This document shows positions 43,660 through 53,147 of a stretch of 64,000 bases of DNA, piece by piece; position 1 is the first letter of the stretch, and each line of letters begins with the position of its first letter. The position numbers and the translations under genes are program-made. The notes beneath the pieces were generated by a model that was not told where the DNA came from, did not search any database, and worked only from the letters and a program-made list of their open reading frames with translations. Origin of the DNA: Echinicola salinicaeni (GTDB lineage: Bacteria; Bacteroidota; Bacteroidia; Cytophagales; Cyclobacteriaceae); NCBI RefSeq assembly GCF_014280965.1, contig NZ_JACODZ010000001.1, positions 744,001-808,000 of the forward strand, in the 5' to 3' direction.

Positions 43660-46416
43660 TTATCGATCAAAGAAGGACCTTCTTCTTGAGACTTTCAAGT
43701 CTTGAAGGATGCTGGCCTTCACTCTAATGTCAATACTATAGCTGGTAAATGTACCAAAAGGAATCCAGCTTACATTCATCTGCCAGCAGTGAAGATCCCT
43801 TGCAATTCCAATCATGGATTGCGTGATCTTACTGGTAGAAATATCGTAGCCTGTATTGAAATTTACTTTCCATTTTTCTGAAAAGCTGACATCGCCTGAC
43901 AGGTTTATCGCTTGTGTGATATTGGTTTTTCCAGTTCTGTCGCTTTTGCTATAGCTAAGGTTATAGCTATAATTAATATTCCAAGGAATACTCCAGTCAA
44001 TATATTGGCTAGGATCATTGGCGATCCTGTTGATTTCGTTCTCAACAAAGTCGTTCAATTGACCTCCTTGCTCAAGAAAATCATTGGTTAGCTCTTCCCT
44101 GGTGTCTGCTGGAGTTTTTTCTGCCCCTCTTGGATTATAGCTACCGTTAAGGTTTAAGTTAGCCCTACTGATGGATCCGATTCCTTGGCCATTATTCCAT
44201 GCATATTCATTGATTTTACGGAAATAGGTGTTGCCGTCACTGTCTGTATAAGCCCTAGTAGCATAAGGGTTAAGAGTGGCTGAGAGTGCTACTGAAATTT
44301 TATTGTCGAAGAAAGAGGTCCTCGTGCTCATATTGATAGGAGCAAGCTGGAAGGAGTCAGCTACAAAGTTATAGCTTGTAGAAAGGTTTAATGATTGCAA
44401 AAGCGGGAATTTTTCGCTTTTTGCTTCCGTGCTGTCATTTTCTACCTTTTTCTTCCCTTCCAAGGTGTTTCTGATCGATATGTTTAATGATCTTGATTCT
44501 CCTCTTGGAGCTCCACCGTATAGGAAGCCTTGAAAACGACTGTACAATTGCTCCTTTCCCTCTTCGTCTACTTGAACACTTTGGTAATAACCATATCTTG
44601 GGTCAGAAAAATCTGGTGTAAAGGACATGCCTATAGTAGGCTGCACATGATGTCTAATTGCTTCTAGGTTTGATTTGTTTCCAAACGTATAAAAACCATA
44701 AATATTTGTAGCCAAATTGAAGGATGTACTGTAATGTCCGACACGGCTGAAACCTTTCTCCAAAATTCTGTCGACCCTTTCTTCTGGTGCATTATAGAAA
44801 TAATTAATTCTGTCAAAGTACCAGAGTTCATTATAATTGAAACTGGCAGTACCTGTGAAATATTTAAATAAGGTAAAATTGGAAGATACTGGCACCGTAT
44901 GTCTGAAGCCATTTTCGGCTTGTTTCAATAATTCAGGTAAATTGGCCCAATTGAAGGGGATAATGTCTGGGTTGGTATCTTCATCCAAAACCTCGCCTTG
45001 TAAAGATTCCTGTTCTACACCAAGTTGCTGTACTACCTTATTGTTGATGGAATTTTGTGCATTAAAATTCCATGCAAAATTCAGCGTTTTCAGGGGTTCA
45101 AAACTAGAATTTCTGAATGGGGTTTGACGGTTCATATTAACCGAAATATCGGGAAGAATTAATCGCACTTCTTCCGTTCGGACATTTTGGGAATGTCTCA
45201 AATTGGCAGACATACTAAATGGAGTGCCCGTAAAGGTTTTACTGTATGAGATATTTGAAGTGAATTCAGAGTTGGTATTTCTCATATAGTTATTAGGATT
45301 AACCACTAGGTTATTATAGTTGGTGGATCCTGCATTTACTGAAGCAGAGAACCTGGAATTTCCCCTAGATTCAGGACTATGACTCCAATTGACCCATAAA
45401 GTGGTATAATCCAAAGGCGTTTCATCTGTTTCAGGACTTCTGAACTGTTGGAAATCAACATTGAAGCCTCCATTGAAGCGATACCTTTTCTTATAGACTG
45501 TGGCAGCTTTTACCCCATAACCACCTTTCGAAAATATTTCCCCTGTAAGTCTGGAGTGGATATAATCATTAAATGCAAAATAGTAGCCAAAATCCCTGAG
45601 GAAGAAACCTCTTCTTTTTTCTTCCCCGTAAGAGGGAATAATAATCCCTGAAACCTGTTCTTCCTTTTGGTTGGGAATAAAGCCAAAGGGTAGGCCTGCT
45701 GGGGTAGGGATTCCATTAAAGTAAAAATTAAACGGCCCTGATATGGTCTGCTTTCCGCTAACCGATTTGATTTTATTGGAGGATATGTGCCAATGAGGTT
45801 CTGCTAAATTACAAGTGGTATAATAACCATGGCTAAGATAGACATTGCCCTCATCGTCCTTTTTGACTTTTTCTCCTCTTAATAGTCCATCCTGTTGCTC
45901 TGTTACTACATCCGAAATGATGGCTTTTCGTGTTTTAAAATTGTAGCGCATATCTTTTCGGATTTCATATGTGCTATTTCCTTCTTTGAACAAGGGGCTT
46001 CCTTGGACTGCTCCCGTGGAGTCTTCTACCCCAGAGGCATACAGTTCGTTAGTCTCCCAGTTGATTTCTATATAATCTGCATCCAATCGGATATTACCAT
46101 ATTCGAACCAAGCTTGTTTGTAGAGGTAAACCTTTTTTTCTTTAAAGTCCGAAAGAATGCTGTCTTGGGCAGCGTACTTAATGGTGGTTTCAATTTCTCC
46201 TTTGGGCACAACCTTTGTAGTGTCAGACAATGGAATAGTGTCATTCAGCGCAAGGCTATCAGGTAAAATAGGAGGGATGGTATCAGAAATTGGTGTAAGA
46301 TCTGGAGCTGTAATTTCTATTTCTTTAGGTCTCTTTTGCTTCTTTTGTGCCAAAGAGCAGTGTAAAGAAATTACGATAAAGATGAAGGAAAGATAGGCTA
46401 CCTTAATATTCTGCAC
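43660..46416 (-). CDS. LptD-like outer-membrane LPS assembly protein
   Basis: 918 residues from a GTG codon at 46416. A signal peptide (VAYLSFIFIVISLHCSLAQ) is followed by a proline- and threonine-rich linker, an LptA/OstA-like beta-jellyroll (YIEINWETNELYASGVEDSTG... TYEIRKDMRYNFKTRKAII) and a very long beta-barrel. FGFIPNQKEEQVSGIIIPSYG is typical for Bacteroidota LptD. It would insert lipopolysaccharide into the outer leaflet with LptE. Divergent from a peptidoglycan amidase with 64 bases between the starts, a recurring pairing in Bacteroidota. Confidence 0.88.
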   Translation of the reverse strand: MQNIKVAYLSFIFIVISLHCSLAQKKQKRPKEIEITAPDLTPISDTIPPILPDSLALNDTIPLSDTTKVVPKGEIETTIKYAAQDSILSDFKEKKVYLYKQAWFEYGNIRLDADYIEINWETNELYASGVEDSTGAVQGSPLFKEGNSTYEIRKDMRYNFKTRKAIISDVVTEQQDGLLRGEKVKKDDEGNVYLSHGYYTTCNLAEPHWHISSNKIKSVSGKQTISGPFNFYFNGIPTPAGLPFGFIPNQKEEQVSGIIIPSYGEEKRRGFFLRDFGYYFAFNDYIHSRLTGEIFSKGGYGVKAATVYKKRYRFNGGFNVDFQQFRSPETDETPLDYTTLWVNWSHSPESRGNSRFSASVNAGSTNYNNLVVNPNNYMRNTNSEFTSNISYSKTFTGTPFSMSANLRHSQNVRTEEVRLILPDISVNMNRQTPFRNSSFEPLKTLNFAWNFNAQNSINNKVVQQLGVEQESLQGEVLDEDTNPDIIPFNWANLPELLKQAENGFRHTVPVSSNFTLFKYFTGTASFNYNELWYFDRINYFYNAPEERVDRILEKGFSRVGHYSTSFNLATNIYGFYTFGNKSNLEAIRHHVQPTIGMSFTPDFSDPRYGYYQSVQVDEEGKEQLYSRFQGFLYGGAPRGESRSLNISIRNTLEGKKKVENDSTEAKSEKFPLLQSLNLSTSYNFVADSFQLAPINMSTRTSFFDNKISVALSATLNPYATRAYTDSDGNTYFRKINEYAWNNGQGIGSISRANLNLNGSYNPRGAEKTPADTREELTNDFLEQGGQLNDFVENEINRIANDPSQYIDWSIPWNINYSYNLSYSKSDRTGKTNITQAINLSGDVSFSEKWKVNFNTGYDISTSKITQSMIGIARDLHCWQMNVSWIPFGTFTSYSIDIRVKASILQDLKVSRRRSFFDR

Positions 46417-46480
46417 CGATTTACTTCTATTTACTTCAAAAATTTATAAATTTTGCGTAAAGTTAACGTTATTAATCTTT

Positions 46481-47281
46481 ATGAAACCAAGGACTGCTAA
46501 AAATGTTGTAATAATTTCTTTCTTGACCGTATTGTCATTCCTAACAGCCTTTTCTCCAGCTGGGGAGCGCGAGCGGGAGTTTAAGCTGAGAAGAATTGTA
46601 ATTGATGCGGGGCATGGTGGAAAGGATCCTGGTACTAGTGGGAGAACCTCTAGAGAAAAGGATGTGGCATTATCAATAGCCCTTAAAGTCGGGGGGTATA
46701 TAGAAAAGAACCTGCCTGATGTTGAGGTGATTTATACTCGGAAATCCGATGTTTTTATAGAGCTAAAGGAAAGGGCAAATATTGCTAATAGGAATAAAGC
46801 GGATTTGTTTGTGTCCATCCACTGTAATGCAGTGAGTGGTTCAAATGCTTACGGAACAGAAACCTATGTGATGGGGGCTAACCACTTTGAGCGTAATTTT
46901 GATGTGGTGAAGCGAGAAAATGCGGTGATCTTGATGGAGGATGGATATAAGGAAAATTATGAAGGATTTGAGCCAAATTCTCCTGAATCATATATGATGT
47001 TTAACCTGATGCAAAAAGCCTATTTTGCCAATAGTCTTTCCTTGGCGCAAAAGGTAGAGCGTGATTTTAAAACTCGTCTTAATCGTCATAGTAGGGGCGT
47101 GAAACAATTACCTCTTTATGTATTGTGGACTACCAGTATGCCCAGTATTTTGATTGAAACAGGCTTTTTGTCCAATTCCAATGAGGAAAGGTACTTGAAT
47201 AGTAAAAATGGACAGGTTTATCTCGCTTCTGCGATTTACCGGTCAATTAAGGCATATAAGCAAGAAATAGAGGCCATTTAG
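46481..47281 (+). CDS. N-acetylmuramoyl-L-alanine amidase (Amidase_3)
   Basis: 266 residues; the N-terminal hydrophobic stretch (VVIISFLTVLSFLTAFSPA) is a signal peptide or anchor. The zinc amidase domain shows IVIDAGHGGKDPGTSG (zinc His), REKDVALSIALK (zinc Glu), VSIHCNA (zinc His) and SILIETGFLSNSNEE (catalytic Glu). It cleaves the bond between muramic acid and L-alanine in peptidoglycan. There is no inhibitory helix insertion obvious or SH3/LysM domain. Single gene with a terminator. Confidence 0.92.
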   Translation: MKPRTAKNVVIISFLTVLSFLTAFSPAGEREREFKLRRIVIDAGHGGKDPGTSGRTSREKDVALSIALKVGGYIEKNLPDVEVIYTRKSDVFIELKERANIANRNKADLFVSIHCNAVSGSNAYGTETYVMGANHFERNFDVVKRENAVILMEDGYKENYEGFEPNSPESYMMFNLMQKAYFANSLSLAQKVERDFKTRLNRHSRGVKQLPLYVLWTTSMPSILIETGFLSNSNEERYLNSKNGQVYLASAIYRSIKAYKQEIEAI

Positions 47282-47310
47282 ATTAAGTTTATGGTCAGAT
47301 ATTATCTCAA

Positions 47311-47339
47311 AGACCGATCAGAAATGATCGGTCTTTTTT
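47311..47339 (+). terminator. Intrinsic terminator after the amidase
   Basis: AGACCGATCA (47311-47320), loop GAAA, TGATCGGTCT (47325-47334), followed by T to 47339. A perfect 10-bp stem with a GNRA tetraloop. Confidence 0.9.
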
Positions 47340-47462
47340 GTTTTACAATATTGACTCGCATATAAAATCTTACGATTTTTTCTATATTGAGATAAAGACT
47401 TTTGAGAAATCTCTTGAAGAATTTTGTACCATTTAGAATATTTAGAATCAGAATTTTAACCC

Positions 47463-49088
47463 ATGGAGAAAACCAATAATAATCAGAAAAGGCATTTGTC
47501 GCTAGTGAAGGAGTTGCAGGAAAAAATCAAACAAGTAAAATTGGGGGGAGGAGAAAAGCGAATAGCCAAGGAACATGCAAAGGGAAAGTTGACAGCCAGG
47601 GAGCGAATTGAATATCTTTTGGATGATGGAGTCCATTTTTTGGAAATTGGGGCATTAGCTGCTGATGGAATGTATGAGGAAGAAGGCGGCTGTCCTTCAG
47701 CAGGTGTAATCACAGGGATAGGACAGGTGAGTGGGAGAATGTGTGTGGTAGTGGCCAATGACGCAACTGTCAAAGCGGGCGCCTGGTTTCCTATGACGGC
47801 TAAGAAGAACCTTAGGGCTCAGGAGATAGCCATGGAGAATAGATTGCCCATAATATATCTAGTGGATAGTGCAGGTGTGTTTTTGCCCAAGCAAAACGAA
47901 ATTTTCCCAGATAAGGAGCATTTTGGAAGGCAGTTCAGAAATAATGCCAAGATGTCTTCCATGGGGATTGTTCAAATTGCCGCTATTATGGGAAGTTGTG
48001 TGGCAGGAGGGGCTTATTTGCCTATTATGTCTGACGAGGCGTTGATTGTTGATAAGACTGGTTCTATATTTTTGGCGGGCTCTTATTTGGTGAAAGCGGC
48101 GATAGGAGAGACCGTGGACAATGAAACCTTAGGTGGTGCCACGACACATTGTGAAATTTCTGGTGTCACCGATAATAAATATGAAAATGATAAGGACTGT
48201 CTGGATGCGATCAAAGGGATTTTCAAAACACTTGGGTCAAGTGATAAAGCAAGCTTTGACAAAATAGAATCCAAAGCACCTAGTAAGACTATTGATGAAC
48301 TTTTTCAGCTTTTTCCAGCAGATAGGGTGAAACCTTATGATATGCATGAAGTTTTGAACTGTCTTGTAGATGCTGGCAGTTTTGATGAATACAAATCTGG
48401 GTTTGGTCAGACCTTAGTTTGCGGTACTGCGAGAATTGATGGTTGGGCTGTCGGTATCATTGCAAATCAGCGCAAAATGGTCAAGACCAAAAAGGGAGAA
48501 ATGCAGATGGGTGGAGTGATCTATTCAGATTCTGCCGATAAAGCTGCTCGATTTATCATGAACTGTAACCAGCGAAAAATCCCTTTATTATTTGTTCAAG
48601 ATGTGAGCGGGTTTATGGTGGGAAGCAGGGCCGAGCACGGTGGGATCATTAAGGATGGTGCCAAGATGGTCAATGCGATGGCCAATTCAGTAGTCCCTAA
48701 GTTTACTTTGATCATAGGGAATTCCTATGGGGCGGGAAATTATGCCATGTGTGGGAAAGCCTATGATCCAAGGTTGATCTTCAGCTGGCCTACTGCTCAG
48801 ATGGCGGTGATGAGTGGGGCATCCGCTGCTAAAACCCTGTTACAAATTAAAGTAGCCTCTTTGAAAAAGGCAGGCAAGGAGATCACTGAAGAGGATGAAG
48901 CCAAATTACTAAAAGATATTACGGATAAGTATAATGAAGAATTAAGCCCTTATTATGCTGCCGCTAGATTATGGGTGGATGGGGTTGTTCATCCTGAAGA
49001 TACAAGGTCCATCATATCCAAAGGAATTGAGGCCGCCAATCATGCCCCCATTACAGAGCGATTTAATGTAGGAGTTATTCAAACTTGA
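47463..49088 (+). CDS. Acyl-CoA carboxylase, carboxyltransferase (beta) subunit
   Basis: 541 residues of the crotonase-like carboxyltransferase family (propionyl-, methylcrotonyl- or other acyl-CoA carboxylase). Motifs: KGKLTARERIEYLLDDG, VVANDATVKAGAWFP, GASGG-equivalent MGSCVAGGAYLPIMSDE, LGGATTHCEISGVTD, NQRKIPLLFVQDVSGFMVG, GNSYGAGNYAMCGKAYDP. The segment order resembles methylcrotonyl-CoA carboxylase beta, important for leucine breakdown, but the substrate cannot be set by eye. The biotin carboxylase subunit is not adjacent. Confidence 0.88.
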   Translation: MEKTNNNQKRHLSLVKELQEKIKQVKLGGGEKRIAKEHAKGKLTARERIEYLLDDGVHFLEIGALAADGMYEEEGGCPSAGVITGIGQVSGRMCVVVANDATVKAGAWFPMTAKKNLRAQEIAMENRLPIIYLVDSAGVFLPKQNEIFPDKEHFGRQFRNNAKMSSMGIVQIAAIMGSCVAGGAYLPIMSDEALIVDKTGSIFLAGSYLVKAAIGETVDNETLGGATTHCEISGVTDNKYENDKDCLDAIKGIFKTLGSSDKASFDKIESKAPSKTIDELFQLFPADRVKPYDMHEVLNCLVDAGSFDEYKSGFGQTLVCGTARIDGWAVGIIANQRKMVKTKKGEMQMGGVIYSDSADKAARFIMNCNQRKIPLLFVQDVSGFMVGSRAEHGGIIKDGAKMVNAMANSVVPKFTLIIGNSYGAGNYAMCGKAYDPRLIFSWPTAQMAVMSGASAAKTLLQIKVASLKKAGKEITEEDEAKLLKDITDKYNEELSPYYAAARLWVDGVVHPEDTRSIISKGIEAANHAPITERFNVGVIQT

Positions 49089-49155
49089 TTGTAAATTTGG
49101 GCGTAAATAAAAGTGTTAACACCCCGGAAATATAACTTCCCACGATTGAGCGGCT

Positions 49156-50001
49156 ATGGAAAAGCTAAGTAAAAAAGAATTGCATGCATTGGTTTCCTTA
49201 TTGGATGATACAGACAGGGAGGTGAAAGAACATGTGAAGGACAAGATCATTTCTTTGGGTAATGATGTGATTCCCTTTTTGGAGGAAAAATGGGAGAGTA
49301 GTTTTAATCCTGACTTACAGAAAGAGATTGAGGAACTGGTACATGAGCTTCAGTTTTCACTTTTGAAGGAAAGGTTGCTTGAATGGAGAGATTCAGAGGA
49401 TAAGGATTTACTGAAAGGCTTGTGGATAATCAATACTTATCAGTATCCGGATCTTGATTTTGAATCACTGAATTCAGAGATGCATCAAATCTATTTTGAA
49501 GTATGGACTTCTTTCAAAACTGATGTTTCTCCCTATGATCAAGTTCGACTAATCAATAATGTGCTTTTTAACCAATTGAAGTTTTCTGCTAATACCAAAA
49601 ATTTCCATTCACCTGCAAATAGCATGATTAGTAATGTAATAGATGCTAGAAGAGGTAATCCCATCAGCCTTTGTTCTATCTATTATTTGGTGGCAAAAAA
49701 GCTTGGTTTGCCTGTTTATGGGGTAAACTTGCCCAATTTATTTGTTTTGACCTATAAGTCCGATGAGGCTACTTTTTATATCAATGCCTTTAATAAAGGG
49801 TTGATATTTAGTCGTCAAGACATCAATAATTATTTGGAGCATTTAAAGATAGAGCCTAAGGAGGAGTTTTTTGAGCCTTGTGGGCATGTAGATATTGTAA
49901 AGAGAAGCCTTAGGAACCTCATTGTCTCCTTTGAAAAATTGAGTGAGCCTGAAAAAGTGGAAGAGGTTCGGCAATTACTGGCAATTCTAGAGGAAAATTA
50001 A
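49156..50001 (+). CDS. SirB1-type transglutaminase-like protein
   Basis: 281 residues. The N-terminal half is helical and acidic (HEAT-like: LHALVSLLDDTDREVKEHVKDKI). The SirB1/transglutaminase-like core shows NVIDARRGNPISLCSIYYLVAKKLGLPVYGVNLP, where Cys would be the nucleophile, and NAFNKGLIFSR. The final segment AILEEN follows a helical tail. Function unknown; related E. coli SirB1 is also uncharacterised. A -7-like TAAATTTG (49092-49099) and a GTGTTAACAC palindrome (49113-49122) lie upstream. The stop overlaps the convergent redoxin gene by 4 bases. Confidence 0.78.
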   Translation: MEKLSKKELHALVSLLDDTDREVKEHVKDKIISLGNDVIPFLEEKWESSFNPDLQKEIEELVHELQFSLLKERLLEWRDSEDKDLLKGLWIINTYQYPDLDFESLNSEMHQIYFEVWTSFKTDVSPYDQVRLINNVLFNQLKFSANTKNFHSPANSMISNVIDARRGNPISLCSIYYLVAKKLGLPVYGVNLPNLFVLTYKSDEATFYINAFNKGLIFSRQDINNYLEHLKIEPKEEFFEPCGHVDIVKRSLRNLIVSFEKLSEPEKVEEVRQLLAILEEN

Positions 50002-50582
50002 TTATGCACTTTTATAGTGCAGCCTATAGCCCTTACAAAGTTGGGAATAGGGTTTTCTTTTTTCAGGATTTGATTGAGGGCGATTTCCAAATGTTTTTTT
50101 GTGACACTATTTGGGGCTTGAGGATTGTTGTCAATGGCTCCATGATAAGCTATTCCAAACCCTGTAGGGCTAGGGGTGAGGACGAATGCCTCGGGTACTT
50201 TTGTCGCTTTTAGTGCTTTGGTCAGAAGTTGTGAAGGATCTGTGAGATAGCTGAAGGTAATGTTTTTTTGATTGATTTTTGATTGAATTTGAGTAAGGCT
50301 TTCTCCTTCTGATTGGTCCGCATGGGGATTGACCAAGGCGAAAGTGATGCCCTTATCACTAAATTGTTTTTGGAGTTGAATGATCCGGTCTTCATAAAGT
50401 TTTGCATAAGGGCAGTCATTTGTGGTGAAAATAAGCACTAGTGCTTTGTCTTTTTGATGGTCCGCTATTCTGAAATTGGATGATGAGGCAATATCTTCCA
50501 GTTCAAGTTTTTCCAGTTGTTGGGCTTGAGATGAATAGCATGCGACTGCGAGAACAAAAATTAGTGTTAAGACGCCTTTCAT
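49998..50582 (-). CDS. Exported thioredoxin/redoxin-family protein
   Basis: 194 residues with a signal peptide ending YSSQAQQ. The thioredoxin-like domain contains TNDCPYAKLYEDRIIQLQ, a CPYxK active-site variant with a single cysteine at the N-terminal position, then VNPHADQSEGES and KVPEAFVLTPS (cis-Pro region). A second cysteine is in the C-terminal AIGCTIK. This pattern belongs to AhpC/TSA-like redoxins common in Bacteroidota, often with metal or thiol roles. Monocistronic or weakly linked to the phosphopantetheinyl transferase 50 bases upstream. Confidence 0.75.
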   Translation of the reverse strand: MKGVLTLIFVLAVACYSSQAQQLEKLELEDIASSSNFRIADHQKDKALVLIFTTNDCPYAKLYEDRIIQLQKQFSDKGITFALVNPHADQSEGESLTQIQSKINQKNITFSYLTDPSQLLTKALKATKVPEAFVLTPSPTGFGIAYHGAIDNNPQAPNSVTKKHLEIALNQILKKENPIPNFVRAIGCTIKVHN

Positions 50583-50631
50583 ACACAGACTTTTTCTTAA
50601 TCTACTAAAAAGTTGGGAAAAATCATCCTGT

Positions 50632-51261
50632 TTACCAGATAGTATAAGTTAAAACCAGGTCGTTTTTTCGTTCTACTTTTACTGTATAGTAGTGGTTTGC
50701 AAAGTCTGTTCCGTGGATTTTCCCCTTGATAATATTGTCTTTATGGCTAAAGGGACTCAGCAGAATGTGTTGCCTTAAACTAATGCCTTTTCTTCCTTGG
50801 CATTTGAAAATGGATTCCTTGGCAGACCATGCGATTGTGTATAAGACAGGGTCGTTGTTAAGGAATTCGATTTCCGAAGGATCTAGAAATTTTGGTCCTA
50901 GTCGTACTACTTTTTCCTTTACATAATCCAAGTCTATACCCACGGGCATTTCTTTATGGAAAATAGCAGCGGCCAGGCCTTGTGTATGGGTAAGGGAAAC
51001 ATTTCCATAACCGTCCATTGGATAGGACTTGCCATGTTCATCTTTATAAAACCCAGGATAGCCCATATTGATGGTGTCCAAGGCTGTTTTGATGGCTAAG
51101 CGAGCACCTTTCCATTCTTTTTTCTTTTCTGGGTGACTGATATTGGCAAAAGAAAGCTTTTCCCTGAAGCTGAGAAAGTCTATGGGTTTGTTTTCCTGTT
51201 CGTCAATATTCTTGACAGCCAAGGCCGATAAAGGGTTAATTTTTTCTATTTTTGCTTGCAT
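50632..51261 (-). CDS. 4'-Phosphopantetheinyl transferase
   Basis: From ATG 51261, 209 residues; a longer start would overlap the divergent promoter. Motifs of the Sfp/AcpT superfamily: VSLTHTQGLAAAIF, PVGIDLDYVKEKV (Mg-binding Asp) and IAWSAKESIFKCQGRKG, with the conserved W-x-x-KES-x-x-K. It attaches the phosphopantetheine arm to carrier proteins. Divergent from the WD40 gene with a 39-base spacer. Confidence 0.87.
   Translation of the reverse strand: MQAKIEKINPLSALAVKNIDEQENKPIDFLSFREKLSFANISHPEKKKEWKGARLAIKTALDTINMGYPGFYKDEHGKSYPMDGYGNVSLTHTQGLAAAIFHKEMPVGIDLDYVKEKVVRLGPKFLDPSEIEFLNNDPVLYTIAWSAKESIFKCQGRKGISLRQHILLSPFSHKDNIIKGKIHGTDFANHYYTVKVERKNDLVLTYTIW
51247..51254 (+). promoter_or_regulatory. 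Possible WD40-operon promoter
   Basis: TATTTTTG matches TAnnTTTG and would start RNA near 51261, about 40 bases before the WD40 ATG. The element lies within the first codons of the divergent phosphopantetheinyl transferase. No clear -33 element. Confidence 0.35.
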
Positions 51262-51300
51262 TGGGCTGGTGTGGTGAGTATGATGTTGAAAGTGCAATAT

Positions 51301-52209
51301 ATGTCAAAAATTCAAGTAAGTAAACTATATACCTTAACAGGTCATAATGATAGTATTTATGCCCTGGCAGAAGGTAAGGATCCTAGGTTTTTTTATACCG
51401 GAGCAGGAGATGGGATGGTCGTACAATGGGATCTAGATACACCCAAGGATGGGAAATTGATAGCCAAACTTCCCCATTCTGTGTACGCATTGGAGGTGGA
51501 TAAGGAGCGTAACCTGCTCTTTATTGGTCATAATTTTGAGGGAATTCATGTAATTGACTTGAATACCAATAAGGAAATTTGGTCGCTTAAAATGACCGAT
51601 CAATCCATTTTCGATATTAAGGTTTATAAGGATTGGGTTCTTGTGGGAACAGGAGACGGGGTGATTACCCTACTGGATATCAATGAGCGTTCAGTCTTTA
51701 AGCATATTAAAATAGGAGAAAAAAATATCCGAATAATGGATATTGATAAGGATAAGGAGCATTTGGCCGTAGGGGCAAGTGATAATTCTGTTAAGATTTT
51801 TGATCTGAAGGATTTCTCTCCGATCACAAAACTGGATGGGCACCAAAATTCAGTTTTTGCCTTATCCTATTCTCCAGATGGAGGGTTTTTAATAAGTGGG
51901 GGGCGTGATGCACATCTGAAAATCTGGGAAACGGAACAATACCAAGAACAGGAAAGTATTGTGGCGCATATGTATGCCATCAACTATTTGGACTTTCGTG
52001 AAGATGGCAAATATTTTGTAACTTGTAGTATGGACAAGTCCATTAAGCTCTGGGAGAGTGCTACATTTCAGTTGAAAAAAGTGATTGATAAATCACGGCA
52101 TGCAGGGCATGGTACATCCGTAAATAAGGTACTATGGAGTAGATACAGTCAGCAAATCATTGCTATCAGTGATGATCGTACCATATCCATTTGGGAAGTA
52201 GAACTTTAA
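51301..52209 (+). CDS. Cytosolic WD40-repeat protein
   Basis: 302 residues from ATG 51301 (MSKIQVSKLYTLTGHNDSIYALA). About seven WD40 repeats: GHNDSIYAL...DGMVVQWDL, ...HIDVIDL-like, SDNSVKIFDL, GHQNSVFALSYSPDGGFLISGGRDAHLKIWE, HMYAINYLDF...CSMDKSIKLWE, and a last DDRTISIWEVEL. It would fold as a seven-bladed propeller and act as a scaffold. No signal peptide. It ends 8 bases before DivIVA, suggesting one operon with folB and DUF4268. Confidence 0.88.
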   Translation: MSKIQVSKLYTLTGHNDSIYALAEGKDPRFFYTGAGDGMVVQWDLDTPKDGKLIAKLPHSVYALEVDKERNLLFIGHNFEGIHVIDLNTNKEIWSLKMTDQSIFDIKVYKDWVLVGTGDGVITLLDINERSVFKHIKIGEKNIRIMDIDKDKEHLAVGASDNSVKIFDLKDFSPITKLDGHQNSVFALSYSPDGGFLISGGRDAHLKIWETEQYQEQESIVAHMYAINYLDFREDGKYFVTCSMDKSIKLWESATFQLKKVIDKSRHAGHGTSVNKVLWSRYSQQIIAISDDRTISIWEVEL

Positions 52210-52217
52210 TCATGCAT

Positions 52218-53147
52218 ATGAAAATAACACCATTAGAAATTCGGCAAAAATCCTTTGAGAAAAATTTTCGTGGATACGATAAAGATGAAGTGAGCTCTTT
52301 TTTGGTTTCCCTTTCCCAAGAATGGGAAAAAGAAATGGATGAGAAAAGAGAGTTGAAGATAAAGCTTGATCAGGTGGAAAAAGAGTCTGCCAAACTCAGG
52401 GAGGTGGAGGATTCTCTTTTTAAAACCTTAAAGGCCGCGGAAGACACAGGTGCTAGCATGATAGAACAGGCCAATAAAACGGCAGAACTGATTCTCAAAG
52501 AGGCACAGATGAATGCGGATGCCATGATAGCTGAAGCCAAATCAAAGGCCAGAAATATCATCGATGAGGCAGATGGAAGGGCTAAAAATATTGTAGAAGA
52601 CTTGAAGGTGGAAGTTAACTCCTTGGTAGAAAGTTATGAAGACCTGCTGGCTCAAAGAGAGATTGTAATCCGAAATTTGAAAAATCTGTCTACGGATAGT
52701 CTTGAGAATGTAAAACAATCCCAAGAGGATATTAAGCGGATCAAGATGGAGGTGCATACCAAAGCTGTAAAGGAATTGAGTAGGCAAATGCCCAATTTTA
52801 AGGAAGATGAAGACAAGTCGCTCCCGAAGCCTAAGGAGAAGTCACATACTTTTGTCATTGAAACAAAAAAAGAAGCATTTCCAATAGCTGATCAAGAGCA
52901 GGAGCTATCCGTAGAGGTGGAAAGAGAAGATATAGAACCTGCTGAGCAAAAGCGGGAACCAAATAAAGAGGAAACGAAGGATTCTTCCTATCAAGAAACT
53001 GAGATTACAGCAGAGAATAAGGAAGCGTCACCGAAAGAAGAAACTGTAAATAACAAAACAAGTTCAGTATCAGAAAAGAAGGAAGAAAAGCCAAGGGATA
53101 CTGAATACAAAAAGGCAAGCGGATCATTTTTTGACCAATTTGATTAA
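52218..53147 (+). CDS. DivIVA-domain coiled-coil protein
   Basis: 309 residues from ATG 52218 (alternative ATG at 52212 adds Met-His). The N-terminus MKITPLEIRQKSFEKNFRGYDKDEVSSFL is a standard DivIVA membrane-binding domain. A long coiled coil follows to about residue 190, then a charged, Glu/Lys/Ser-rich disordered tail and a terminal GSFFDQFD. DivIVA proteins mark curved membranes and poles in Gram-positives; the role in Bacteroidota is little studied. The stop overlaps the start of folB by one base. Confidence 0.85.
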   Translation: MKITPLEIRQKSFEKNFRGYDKDEVSSFLVSLSQEWEKEMDEKRELKIKLDQVEKESAKLREVEDSLFKTLKAAEDTGASMIEQANKTAELILKEAQMNADAMIAEAKSKARNIIDEADGRAKNIVEDLKVEVNSLVESYEDLLAQREIVIRNLKNLSTDSLENVKQSQEDIKRIKMEVHTKAVKELSRQMPNFKEDEDKSLPKPKEKSHTFVIETKKEAFPIADQEQELSVEVEREDIEPAEQKREPNKEETKDSSYQETEITAENKEASPKEETVNNKTSSVSEKKEEKPRDTEYKKASGSFFDQFD

